Origin: an uncultured Flavobacteriaceae bacterium
Lineage (GTDB): Bacteria; Bacteroidota; Bacteroidia; Flavobacteriales; Flavobacteriaceae
Direction of reading: 5' to 3'
NCBI GenBank assembly: GCA_947488345.1
Contig: CANKZQ010000003.1
Span: 451,832 to 515,831 of the forward strand
DNA: 64,000 nucleotides
The position numbers and the translations under genes were made by a program. Shown here in pieces: positions 51,471-60,615 of this stretch (positions are counted from its first letter, which is position 1; the number at the start of each line of letters is the position of its first letter). The notes below the pieces were generated by a model, which saw only the letters and a list, made by a program, of their open reading frames with translations, was not told the DNA's origin and searched no databases.

Positions 51471-51887
51471 ATGAAAAACATTCTTCTGATTTTATCATTG
51501 TTATTAATACTTGAATGTGACACGAAGAATGATGGAATCAAATATGGAACATTTGAATTGTATGAGAATGATAATATAGTTGGAACTATATATCGAATTA
51601 ATAATTATCAAATCGAAAAATATTTAGATGACTCTGAATTAATTGCTAGAATAGACTACAAAACTGACTCAACCTATTTGATGAGTGGTATAGAAGAAAC
51701 TCAAATTGGAATCGACTCAATTGTTTGGTTAACCACATATAGAGAAATTGATATAAATAAATATAAGCTTAAAGCAGTTCCGAATAACGTAAACATTAAT
51801 TATAAATATGATGCGACTCTTGTGAAAGTTGATAAAACTGTTCCCCTAAAGTATAGTGGAATATTGGACTCCCTGAATCGGAAATAA
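51471..51887 (+). CDS. Cassette 6: putative exported/lipoprotein
   Basis: N-terminal MKNILLILSLLLILECDTKN; intact ORF. Confidence 0.65.
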   Translation: MKNILLILSLLLILECDTKNDGIKYGTFELYENDNIVGTIYRINNYQIEKYLDDSELIARIDYKTDSTYLMSGIEETQIGIDSIVWLTTYREIDINKYKLKAVPNNVNINYKYDATLVKVDKTVPLKYSGILDSLNRK

Positions 51888-51894
51888 AAAGCCA

Positions 51895-52027
51895 GTTGCC
51901 AACAATGTGTATAATTAATTACTACGGAATTCCTTCGCAGGAATTCGCTTGAATTAATTAACTTGCCAGTACGTAGGAAAATCCTAACGGATTTCCCGCA
52001 ACTAACCATACACAAACCGTTGTACAC
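51895..52027 (+). repeat. attC-like site S6 (family B)
   Basis: R'' GTTGCCAAC pairs with GTTGGCAAC at 51442; R' GTTGTACAC. Confidence 0.92.
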
Positions 52028-52033
52028 AATTAG

Positions 52034-52540
52034 ATGAAAATTATAGATTTATACAGAATTGAAACCAAATCCTTTAAATCTAATTTGAAGAAAACGGAAA
52101 TAGAAAATAAACTCATAAATGAGTTTAACCTCAATCAGAACAGGGATTTTCGATCTATTTTTAAAAAAGAGTTAAATGAATATAGAGGCACATTAAATCG
52201 CAAAAGTTTTATAATCAAACAAAACAATGCGCTCACCTCAATTAATGACGGAAATTACTTTTTCTTTACTCGAATTAATGGAGAAATATTGGACAATGGA
52301 ACCGAACGGATTATAAAAATAAATGCAGAATTGAGTGAGGGTACTATTGGAATGGTTATTGCGTCTGCTCCAATTTATATACTAATTTTAATATTTAGCA
52401 ACTTATGGGTTGGAATTACCTCTCTCTTATTCCTGATTTTTCTTTATTTATATGGTGTAAGAAATGTAAAATCCGATTTTAAGGTCTTTGAAACACATTT
52501 AAAACAAAAAATAACTGTGTACAACAACGTGTATAATTAA
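52034..52540 (+). CDS. Cassette 7: membrane protein ending inside the attC
   Basis: Two TM segments; C-terminus ITVYNNVYN* encoded by S7. Confidence 0.65.
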   Translation: MKIIDLYRIETKSFKSNLKKTEIENKLINEFNLNQNRDFRSIFKKELNEYRGTLNRKSFIIKQNNALTSINDGNYFFFTRINGEILDNGTERIIKINAELSEGTIGMVIASAPIYILILIFSNLWVGITSLLFLIFLYLYGVRNVKSDFKVFETHLKQKITVYNNVYN

Positions 52541-52650
52541 TTACTACGGAATTCCTTCGCAGGAATTCACTTGAATTAATTAACTTCGTCTTACGTCGGA
52601 AAATCCTAACTGATTTTCCGCAACTAACCATACACAAACCGTTACCACAC
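52517..52650 (+). repeat. attC-like site S7 (family B)
   Basis: R'' GTGTACAAC pairs with GTTGTACAC at 52019; R' GTTACCACAC. Confidence 0.92.
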
Positions 52651-52659
52651 ATTTGTTCT

Positions 52660-53310
52660 ATGAAGCCTATGATTTACAAACCTGATATTCGAATAAATAA
52701 TCCGATCTATCTTTTGAAACAGGTAGAAGAATTATTGAAAATAGCAAATTCTCATAAAAATTCATCTTCTTTAATTTATGCAGCGTTGGAATGTAGAATA
52801 GCTCTTGAATTAATGGATTTGAATTTTCTATTACATTCAGTAACTGCAACAGAAAGAGAACAAATAATTATCGATTCCAAACCGTATAAAGGAATTGACA
52901 GAGTTAACAAGAAAGTTGGAGCTTTAAAACAAAAGTATCAATATTTTCTTCAAGCCGTTTGCGAATTGTTGGATGTCGGAATTGAACATTATGATTATAA
53001 AAAATCAAAAGATTTACAGTACGACGTTAGTACTTATATTCATTCGTATCATATGACAAATGAGGAATTGGAATATGAATCTGAAGATATGAAAAAATGT
53101 TATGATCTAATTTTGGAAGTGGACGGATTTATCAAATCCTCGATGCCAGAAAAAGACGGAACATATACAATGCTTGGAATGGAAATAGCATCAATGCCGG
53201 AAGAAGATAAACAAGTTTTGAATGAATGGAAAGTGTCGAACACGATGACTTATGAAGAAATGAAAGAAACTCTCTCTGAAAATATAAGATTACGAAGAGA
53301 AAAAAAATAA
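52660..53310 (+). CDS. Cassette 8: hypothetical protein
   Basis: Intact 216-aa helical ORF. Confidence 0.65.
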   Translation: MKPMIYKPDIRINNPIYLLKQVEELLKIANSHKNSSSLIYAALECRIALELMDLNFLLHSVTATEREQIIIDSKPYKGIDRVNKKVGALKQKYQYFLQAVCELLDVGIEHYDYKKSKDLQYDVSTYIHSYHMTNEELEYESEDMKKCYDLILEVDGFIKSSMPEKDGTYTMLGMEIASMPEEDKQVLNEWKVSNTMTYEEMKETLSENIRLRREKK

Positions 53311-53317
53311 TAAAAAC

Positions 53318-53451
53318 GTGTGGTAACAACGTGTATAATTAATTACTACGGAATTCCTTCGCAGGAATTCGCTTGAATTAATTAACTTCGTCCTACGTCG
53401 GAAAATCCTAACTGATTTTCCGTAACTAACCATACACAAACCGTTACCTGC
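53318..53451 (+). repeat. attC-like site S8 (family B)
   Basis: R'' GTGTGGTAAC pairs with GTTACCACAC at 52641; R' GTTACCTGC. Confidence 0.92.
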
Positions 53452-53461
53452 AAGCTGAAAA

Positions 53462-53782
53462 ATGATAATTGGATATTTTGACTACATAATTATTGGAATT
53501 TTATTACTCTTAAATATCAAATTCTGGAAAACAAAGTTTGAAGGAAAAACTGGTTGTTGGGTTGGTGGTATTTTATTCGGATTTATATTACCACTAATTT
53601 CATTGACAATAGAAGTTCAACGTGTAAAAATAACCATTGGAATTACGGACAGTTTCGAAGTTCTATATACGTATTTGAAGTTTCCTACTTACTGGATAAT
53701 CGGAATTGTTCAATCAATTATTACAGGAATCAAATTGAGCTATATGGAACCCCATTCTGATGAATCTGACGGAATTGAATAA
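53462..53782 (+). CDS. Cassette 9: small membrane protein
   Basis: 106 aa, hydrophobic segments. Confidence 0.6.
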   Translation: MIIGYFDYIIIGILLLLNIKFWKTKFEGKTGCWVGGILFGFILPLISLTIEVQRVKITIGITDSFEVLYTYLKFPTYWIIGIVQSIITGIKLSYMEPHSDESDGIE

Positions 53783-53794
53783 AAATAAAAGCCA

Positions 53795-53929
53795 GCAGGT
53801 AACAACGTGTATAATTAATTGCTTCGGAATTTCCTCGCAGGAAATTCACTTGAATTAATTAACTTCGTCGTACGTCGGAAAATCCTAACGGATTTCCCGC
53901 AACTAACCATACACAAACCGTTGTACTTC
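53795..53929 (+). repeat. attC-like site S9 (family B)
   Basis: R'' GCAGGTAAC pairs with GTTACCTGC at 53443; R' GTTGTACTTC. Confidence 0.92.
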
Positions 53930-53950
53930 ATTATAACCAACCGCTAACCA

Positions 53951-54751
53951 ATGATAAAATTCTTTCGGAAAATTCGTCAAAACTTACTTATGGAAAACAA
54001 AACTGGAAAGTATTTTAAATATGCTATTGGAGAAATTGTGCTAGTTGTTATTGGAATACTCATTGCTCTTCAAATTAATACTTGGAATCAAAATAGACAA
54101 GACCGTGAACAGGAACAGCAAATATTAATGCAGTTACTTAATGAATACGAGAACAATTTAATTCAAATAAATCAAAAAATATTCATCAGAAACGAAACTA
54201 TTTTATCTGCATACAAATTACTAAAATATAAAAATGATGAGACGCATAACATTGTTGCGGATAGTTTTAATTTACATTTAGGCAGATTAATTACACGACC
54301 TACATTCGATCCAGAACTTGGTGTGACCAAAGAACTTACTAGTTCAGGAAAATTATACCTCATTACTAATAATTCTTTAAGAAACAACATTACTTCTTTT
54401 CCTAGTTTTTTGGGTGAATTACGCGAAGAGGAAATGGTGACTTTTAATATGGCAGAAGAACGATTTACTCCATTTATTATGGAACATTATCAATTTGGGA
54501 AAATTATCGGAGAAATGTTCAATGACGAGCAAATTAAAAATCAAAATACCTTTGTAGTTGAAGAAGGTTACAATTCTGTTATCGATTTATTTCCCCAAGT
54601 TGATTTCAAACCCTTACTCCATCATACAGATTTTGAAGATTATTTAGCATTAATGATAAGTAATACTGGTTACACCAACGAACAATCTGAAGGTGTTAGA
54701 AACAAAATTGAAGAAATTATTTCACTAATAAACGGAGAATTAAAAAAATAA
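53951..54751 (+). CDS. Cassette 10: DUF6090-like membrane protein
   Basis: MIKFFRKIRQNLLMENKTGKYFKYAIGEIVLVVIGILIALQINTWNQNR. Confidence 0.8.
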   Translation: MIKFFRKIRQNLLMENKTGKYFKYAIGEIVLVVIGILIALQINTWNQNRQDREQEQQILMQLLNEYENNLIQINQKIFIRNETILSAYKLLKYKNDETHNIVADSFNLHLGRLITRPTFDPELGVTKELTSSGKLYLITNNSLRNNITSFPSFLGELREEEMVTFNMAEERFTPFIMEHYQFGKIIGEMFNDEQIKNQNTFVVEEGYNSVIDLFPQVDFKPLLHHTDFEDYLALMISNTGYTNEQSEGVRNKIEEIISLINGELKK

Positions 54752-54756
54752 CGAAA

Positions 54757-54891
54757 GCACAACAACGGCTATAATTCATTGTGGCGGAATTTTCTACTGA
54801 AAATTCCTACCTTTAAATCGTCGCTTGGTTCTCGCGGAATGGTCCTAGCGGACAATTCCACAACGAAACCATAGCCCAACCGTTACCACAC
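54757..54891 (+). repeat. attC-like site S10 (family A)
   Basis: R'' GCACAAC pairs imperfectly with GTTGTACTTC at 53920; R' GTTACCACAC. Confidence 0.85.
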
Positions 54892-54893
54892 AT

Positions 54894-55460
54894 TTGAAAC
54901 TTAGAAAAATTAGATATATAATAATAGTTGTTTTAGGGTATTTTTTACTCAAACCTGTTGTACCCATTGATGATTATTGCAGCGGCCTTGGTGCAGCGAT
55001 GAATTTTTTTTTCTTTGGTGCTTTAATCCTTTTTGTACTGCTCATCTTGACAATATTCGATGTTGTTGGAATGATAAAAAGTAAAGTTAAATTCGATTTT
55101 ATTCCTCTTTTAATAACCATGACTATCGGAATTATATATTTCTCAATTTTAGAACTGGACGATCGAAAATTTTGGACGAAAAGGACTTTGACTGGCCGGA
55201 TTGAGGTAGAAGCTACTCCAAAAAGTGGAGTACTTAAATTGTATAAAAACGGAACTTTTGCCGCGACTTTACATAATGCCGATAATAGTTGTACTTTTCA
55301 AGGTAAATATGCTATTCATGACAATAAGCTTGAACTAAAAAGGCTTGATTTATCTGATATGACTCAAAGAGTCTTTACAACTCAGTATTTTCTTGACAAG
55401 AACAACAAAACTCTTAATCCAATAGACAAAAGTTACGGAATAGTTGAAATAAGAAAATAA
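54894..55460 (+). CDS. Cassette 11: membrane protein (TTG start)
   Basis: Intact 188-aa ORF, several TM segments. Confidence 0.65.
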   Translation: MKLRKIRYIIIVVLGYFLLKPVVPIDDYCSGLGAAMNFFFFGALILFVLLILTIFDVVGMIKSKVKFDFIPLLITMTIGIIYFSILELDDRKFWTKRTLTGRIEVEATPKSGVLKLYKNGTFAATLHNADNSCTFQGKYAIHDNKLELKRLDLSDMTQRVFTTQYFLDKNNKTLNPIDKSYGIVEIRK

Positions 55461-55464
55461 AACA

Positions 55465-55601
55465 TGTGGTAACAACGGCTATAATTCATTGTGGCGGAAT
55501 TTTCCATGGAAAATCCCTACCTTTAAATTATCGCTTGGTTCTCGCGGAATGGTCCTAGCGGACAATTCCACAACGAAACCATAGCCCAACCGTTGGCATT
55601 A
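55465..55601 (+). repeat. attC-like site S11 (family A)
   Basis: R'' TGTGGTAAC pairs with GTTACCACA at 54882; R' GTTGGCATTA. Confidence 0.92.
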
Positions 55602-55714
55602 ATTCTAGAGCAGTCATAATTAAAACCGTTTCACTTAATGAAAAGGTTATTTCACTCAATTTGAGTTTTTTAAAATCAAATCTCCAACTATATTTAAAGG
55701 CAAATCACTTAGCA

Positions 55715-56383
55715 ATGAAAAAAAACATTCTCATATTCACTTTTTTTTTTACATCATTAGCTATTGCTCAAGACAAAAGTTTTGAATATCCAATTGAAAA
55801 AAATGGAGAGGAAAGTTACACTTTCCAATATTTCAAAAAACTCCTGACCGATATGGAATTGGATTCATTGAAAACCTCTGAAAATGAATTTCATTTTAGA
55901 TATCTTACTCCTCGGCATATTGCAGAAATTTGGAAAACTAAAAATGGAAAACTTAAAGGAAAACTTATAAGTTTCGTTGAAAGACAACCAGATTCGATGG
56001 ACTCAAAATACTTGAATAATAAAACTAAGAAGGAATATTTTATTCAAGTAAGACAAATGAATAATAAAAATGTAAATCAGATATATAAAAAATTATCCTT
56101 ATGGAAAATTGATGAAATTGAATCATCGACAATGCCTGAAGGTGGAAATTCTAATATCAGCGGAGTATTAGCGGAATTTTCTGGCAAAAGATCTTATAAA
56201 TTTAAGGAGTTTTGGATTCCCAATGATCAAGAAAAACAAAGTAACTCTGATAAAAAGATCGCTGAATTTACTAAATTAATGAATTCGCTTATAGATTATG
56301 ATAAACTATATAAAAATTTGATTGACAATTTGCCTAAGGGATGTTTCAATATGGTAAATGGATTTGTGGAATGTAATAACTAA
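55715..56383 (+). CDS. Cassette 12: exported protein
   Basis: MKKNILIFTFFFTSLAIAQDKSFEYP signal peptide; ORF track starts earlier at 55661. Confidence 0.7.
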   Translation: MKKNILIFTFFFTSLAIAQDKSFEYPIEKNGEESYTFQYFKKLLTDMELDSLKTSENEFHFRYLTPRHIAEIWKTKNGKLKGKLISFVERQPDSMDSKYLNNKTKKEYFIQVRQMNNKNVNQIYKKLSLWKIDEIESSTMPEGGNSNISGVLAEFSGKRSYKFKEFWIPNDQEKQSNSDKKIAEFTKLMNSLIDYDKLYKNLIDNLPKGCFNMVNGFVECNN

Positions 56384-56520
56384 TGCCAACAACGGCTATA
56401 ATTCATTGCGGCGGAATTTCCTAAACGGAAATTCTTATCTTGCAATGATGGCTTGGTTCTCTCGGAATAGTCCATGCGGACAATTCCCCAACGAAACCAT
56501 AGCCCAACCGTTGGCGTTAA
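56381..56520 (+). repeat. attC-like site S12 (family A)
   Basis: R'' TAATGCCAAC pairs with GTTGGCATTA at 55592; R' GTTGGCGTTAA. Confidence 0.92.
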
Positions 56521-56527
56521 TTTAAGA

Positions 56528-56941
56528 ATGAAGAACTTAATAATATATTTCTTACTCATTTTTACACTTTTGAGTTGTAAGCAAAAAGTTGTTGATGGAA
56601 TTGAAATTGGACATACGCTTTACACAAATCAAACATTAAAACAGAATACTAAGCTGATTAAACTTATCTCTCAAACGCTGAATAAAGAATCAAACGCATT
56701 ATCTGATCTAACTGAATTTTGGTGCGGTGGTGGGGCTGGATGTTATGATCTTGGAATAATTACGTCTGAAATAGTTTACAATATGGGCGAATCGGAATTT
56801 ATCAAAATTGCAAGGGAATTAGAATCTGATCGAAAAAATTCTCTATTTGGATTATTAAACGTCGGACTAGAATATGGCTATGAACATGAAAGAAAAATTG
56901 AAACGGAATTTCCTAATCTGAACGAATTGCTAACTGAATAA
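56528..56941 (+). CDS. Cassette 13: putative lipoprotein
   Basis: MKNLIIYFLLIFTLLSCKQKV lipobox; the ORF track extension MRTIPQRNHSPTVG is attC-encoded. Confidence 0.7.
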   Translation: MKNLIIYFLLIFTLLSCKQKVVDGIEIGHTLYTNQTLKQNTKLIKLISQTLNKESNALSDLTEFWCGGGAGCYDLGIITSEIVYNMGESEFIKIARELESDRKNSLFGLLNVGLEYGYEHERKIETEFPNLNELLTE

Positions 56942-56947
56942 AAAAAC

Positions 56948-57084
56948 TAACGCCAACAACGGCTATAATTCATTGCGGCGGAATTTCCAAAACGGAAATT
57001 CTTATCTTGCAATGATGGCTAGTGTTTCTCGGAATGTCCTAGCGGACAATTCCACAACGAAACCATAGCCCAACCGTTATGTGC
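56948..57084 (+). repeat. attC-like site S13 (family A)
   Basis: R'' TAACGCCAAC pairs with GTTGGCGTTA at 56510; R' GTTATGTGC. Confidence 0.92.
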
Positions 57085-57110
57085 AATTTGAAAACAATCC
57101 TCAATAAATA

Positions 57111-58877
57111 ATGACCGAAAAAGAGATAATCACTATATCCACAACTTTAATAAAGCCAGTACTTGATGTTTTTGTTAAACCAAAATTGATTAAGCTCAAA
57201 ACTATATTGCTTGAGAAAAATCAAGAGAATAAGGTTATTCATTTTGATATAACTGATAGTGAATTCGAAAAATACTTAAATCGCAATTTTAACAAAATTG
57301 TTTATTTAAATACTCTAGTTTTTCCTAACCAACAAATAAACCTATTAGAATTATATCATCCTTTAACTTTAAATAAAGACTTTTTAATAAAAAAGGTACA
57401 AAGAAAGAATCTAAAAGTTCAGGATGAGTCATTATTAGATAAAGAAATTGAGGACAAAACGGAGAAGTTCCTTATAGATGATAAAATAAATTTAAATTTT
57501 ATTGAGTCACATAGAAGATTATTGATTAGAGACAGGGCTGGAATGGGTAAGTCTACTATGATGAAATACCTAAATTTTCAAGTATTAGCAAAAGAAATTG
57601 GAATCCCAATATTCATTGAATTAAGGAGATTAAGCGATAAAAATGATATACTGAATGAAATACTTTCGCTAATAAATGGTGATAGCTGTTCTTTTAATAA
57701 AATATTTATATCTAAACTTTTAGAATTAGGAGAGTTTGTTTTCTTTCTAGATGGATTTGATGAAATTAAATCTGAATCTAAAGAAACAATAACCAATAAC
57801 ATACAAAGATTCATCGCTGAAAATGAAAACAATATCTTTATAATATCTTCTCGCCCAGAGGATTCATTATACTCATTTGGTAATTTTCAACTCTTTAGTA
57901 TAGAACCATTAACAAAGCCAGATTATGAAAATCTATTAAGAAAGTATGATTTTATTGGCGGTTCTTCAATCGCAGATAAAATTATCAATGATTTAAAAAC
58001 CAGTAATAAGGAAATTCAAAATTTCCTTGGTAATCCATTCCTAGTATCATTATTATATCGTTCCTATAATTTTAATAACCATATACCAAGTAAAAGGTCT
58101 ACTTTTTACGATGAATTATATATGGCTTTATTTAAATCGCACGACCTATCGAAAAATGCTTTTAAGAGGCCGAAATTATCAGACCTAGATGTTTTAGATT
58201 TTAGGCTTATACTAAGAGATTTTGCTTTTCACTCTTCATTAAATGGAGAGATTGAATATACTTATAGCGACTTATCATCATACATTACACAAGCGAAAGA
58301 GCGAATAGATAATCTTACATTTAAAACATCTCACTACATTGAGGATTTAGAAACTAATGTTCCTCTTCTTGTGAAAGAAGGAGTCAATTATAGATGGTCT
58401 CACAAATCAATCCAAGATTTTTTTACAGCAGAATTTATAGATAGTGACACTAATAAAGTTGAAATTTTAGAGACTATTTTTGAATCTTTTGATTCTAATT
58501 TTTTAAATATTTTATACTTCTATTTTGAGCTAGATTATAAAACATTTAAGAATGTAATCATCAAAAATGTAGTACAATTATTGGTTGATGGTTTTCAAAA
58601 TACTAATCATATGGTCAATGAATACGACGAAACTAATTTAAGAATATGGCAATTTGCTCAAAACTCACGAACACTGACTCAAATTACTGGTATTATAGAG
58701 CTTCTTATTGAAAAAGAAGTTTTTTATAACTTAGTTAAGGTGAATCCTATTTATAATTTGAGTTTAAAAGAATTTCCAAGAATAGAAAATTGCAGACAAA
58801 TCTTAGAAGAAATTGATAATCAAAAAAGTAAACGATTTAAAATTAAAGAATTAATTAAAAAAAGAAAAAGCACATAA
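57111..58877 (+). CDS. Cassette 14: NACHT-type NTPase
   Basis: Walker A LLIRDRAGMGKSTMMKYL; Walker B FVFFLDGFDEIKSE; IFIISSRPEDSLYSF; RWSHKSIQDFFTAEF. Confidence 0.85.
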   Translation: MTEKEIITISTTLIKPVLDVFVKPKLIKLKTILLEKNQENKVIHFDITDSEFEKYLNRNFNKIVYLNTLVFPNQQINLLELYHPLTLNKDFLIKKVQRKNLKVQDESLLDKEIEDKTEKFLIDDKINLNFIESHRRLLIRDRAGMGKSTMMKYLNFQVLAKEIGIPIFIELRRLSDKNDILNEILSLINGDSCSFNKIFISKLLELGEFVFFLDGFDEIKSESKETITNNIQRFIAENENNIFIISSRPEDSLYSFGNFQLFSIEPLTKPDYENLLRKYDFIGGSSIADKIINDLKTSNKEIQNFLGNPFLVSLLYRSYNFNNHIPSKRSTFYDELYMALFKSHDLSKNAFKRPKLSDLDVLDFRLILRDFAFHSSLNGEIEYTYSDLSSYITQAKERIDNLTFKTSHYIEDLETNVPLLVKEGVNYRWSHKSIQDFFTAEFIDSDTNKVEILETIFESFDSNFLNILYFYFELDYKTFKNVIIKNVVQLLVDGFQNTNHMVNEYDETNLRIWQFAQNSRTLTQITGIIELLIEKEVFYNLVKVNPIYNLSLKEFPRIENCRQILEEIDNQKSKRFKIKELIKKRKST

Positions 58878-59007
58878 CACCGTGTATAATTAATTGCTTG
58901 ATGGTGTTTAAAGAGTGTCACGGAAATCCTGGCGGATTTCCTTACTCCTACGCTTTTTTGTTATCTTAGTCGCTTACGCAACTAACCATACACAAACCGT
59001 TAGGCAC
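58870..59007 (+). repeat. attC-like site S14 (family B arms, divergent centre)
   Basis: R'' GCACATAAC pairs with GTTATGTGC at 57076; arms GTGTATAATTAATTGCTT...CGCAACTAACCATACAC; R' GTTAGGCAC. Confidence 0.88.
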
Positions 59008-59022
59008 AATATTAGAACCTTA

Positions 59023-59781
59023 ATGAAAAAGCATAAATTCAAAACAAATGAAAGATACGCTGTATGGTTGCATCATGAAAAACGATGCTGGTTATGTAAA
59101 GATCCTTTGAGATTGGCAGAATCCACTGTCGATCATGTAATTTCCGAATCCGTATTATCTGATGGTGAACTTTTTAAAAGTATTCGCGAAAATTATGGGC
59201 TGGATAAAGAGTTTGAAATTAATGGTTTTGAAAACTGGCTTCCTAGTCATCAACGTTGTAATCAGTTAAAGTCGAATAAAGCTTTGAAATACACACCCGG
59301 ATTTCAATTAATTCTCGAACGACTAATTAAACTTGCTCCTAAGGTTAAACGGACTTCAGAACTAATTCTTGAAGGAATTCAAAAAGACAAATTAATGGTC
59401 AAAATTGTGGCGGCTATTGAAGAAGGCCAAATAACTGCAGAAGAACTAAATATGTTTATCAAAAGAATTTTAGGCACCACAGAGTCGGAAAACATGAATA
59501 TGATCCGTCTTGATAACGGCTATTGGTTACATATTGATGACATTGCAGCGGAAGGCTTATGTCAATGTGAAAGAGAGCTTTGTGTTGACAGTGATAAAAG
59601 GAATTACTGTTATTGGAGTAGTTCTAAATCAGGGTGGATAATTCGAAAACAGCTTTTCTGGAAATGTTATGAGGAAATTATAAAGTGTTCGAGATGTGGC
59701 GAAAACCATAAGCGTGGTGAAATCGGATATCTCAATACTTGCAAAAGACCATTCTCGGATCAAATGTCTCAATCAGATTAA
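59023..59781 (+). CDS. Cassette 15: HNH endonuclease-like protein
   Basis: CWLCKDPLRLAESTVDHVISES...ENWLPSHQRCNQLKSNK; ORF track start 58915 lies in the attC. Confidence 0.8.
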   Translation: MKKHKFKTNERYAVWLHHEKRCWLCKDPLRLAESTVDHVISESVLSDGELFKSIRENYGLDKEFEINGFENWLPSHQRCNQLKSNKALKYTPGFQLILERLIKLAPKVKRTSELILEGIQKDKLMVKIVAAIEEGQITAEELNMFIKRILGTTESENMNMIRLDNGYWLHIDDIAAEGLCQCERELCVDSDKRNYCYWSSSKSGWIIRKQLFWKCYEEIIKCSRCGENHKRGEIGYLNTCKRPFSDQMSQSD

Positions 59782-59808
59782 AGGTTTGATCTTCTTTTAT
59801 AAAATACA

Positions 59809-59947
59809 GTGCCTAACAACGGCTATAATTCATTGCGGCGGAATTTCCTAAACGGAAATTCTTATCTTGCAATGATGGCTTGGTTCTCTCGGAATGGTCC
59901 TAGCGGACAATTCCACAACGAAACCATAGCCCAACCGTTGTAAGTAA
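59809..59947 (+). repeat. attC-like site S15 (family A)
   Basis: R'' GTGCCTAAC pairs with GTTAGGCAC at 58999; R' GTTGTAAGTAA. Confidence 0.92.
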
Positions 59948-59956
59948 TTTAAAAAA

Positions 59957-60460
59957 ATGAAGTTAAAATTTATATTAGGAGTTGTTTTCTGTATAATTCT
60001 ATCAAATCTGTCAGCCCAAGTTTCGGACTCAATAAATCAGAAAATTATAGGAAAGTGGAATTATATAAAAACAATTGATAAAGAAAATAATTCTGTTGAG
60101 TACATTATTCGTAAATATCCAGGCGGAACTGAAATGAAAATTAAAACTAACGGTCCAAAAATTATAATAAATAAGAATGGGACATATAGTAAACAATTCA
60201 CTGAAGAAAATATTGATACTGGAAATTGGAAAATGAAATCGGAAAATGAAATTGAGTATGAAATGGTTATTCCTAAAAATTCTCGACAAGGAAAATTAAT
60301 TGCAGCGACACAAAAAAGCATCAATAAGAAGTGGAGGACAGACAAAAATGGAAATTTTCTTGATGCTTCAACAAATACGATTCTTTCTTTATCCAAATCT
60401 GAAATGACTATTGAATATGAAAAAGATTACGTCATGATTTTTAAAAGAGAAGCTCAATAA
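59957..60460 (+). CDS. Cassette 16: exported protein, lipocalin-like
   Basis: Signal peptide; IIGKWNYIKTIDKENNSVEYI. Confidence 0.65.
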   Translation: MKLKFILGVVFCIILSNLSAQVSDSINQKIIGKWNYIKTIDKENNSVEYIIRKYPGGTEMKIKTNGPKIIINKNGTYSKQFTEENIDTGNWKMKSENEIEYEMVIPKNSRQGKLIAATQKSINKKWRTDKNGNFLDASTNTILSLSKSEMTIEYEKDYVMIFKREAQ

Positions 60461-60464
60461 AAAC

Positions 60465-60601
60465 TACTTACAACAACGGCTATAATTCATTGTGGCGGAA
60501 TTTTCCTTCGGAAATTCCTACCTTTAAATAATCGCTTGGTTCTCGCGGAATGGTCCTAGCGGACAATTCCACAACGAAACCATAGCCCAACCGTTGTAGC
60601 C
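60465..60601 (+). repeat. attC-like site S16 (family A)
   Basis: R'' TACTTACAAC pairs with GTTGTAAGTA at 59937; R' GTTGTAGCC. Confidence 0.92.
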
Positions 60602-60615
60602 AATTTGAAAATGTT

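Noticed and set aside
56474-56527. N-terminal extension MRTIPQRNHSPTVG of ORFs at 56474 and 62159
   Set aside because: This peptide is the family-A site right arm read in frame; other sites have TAG at the same start position. True starts are at 56528 and 62210.
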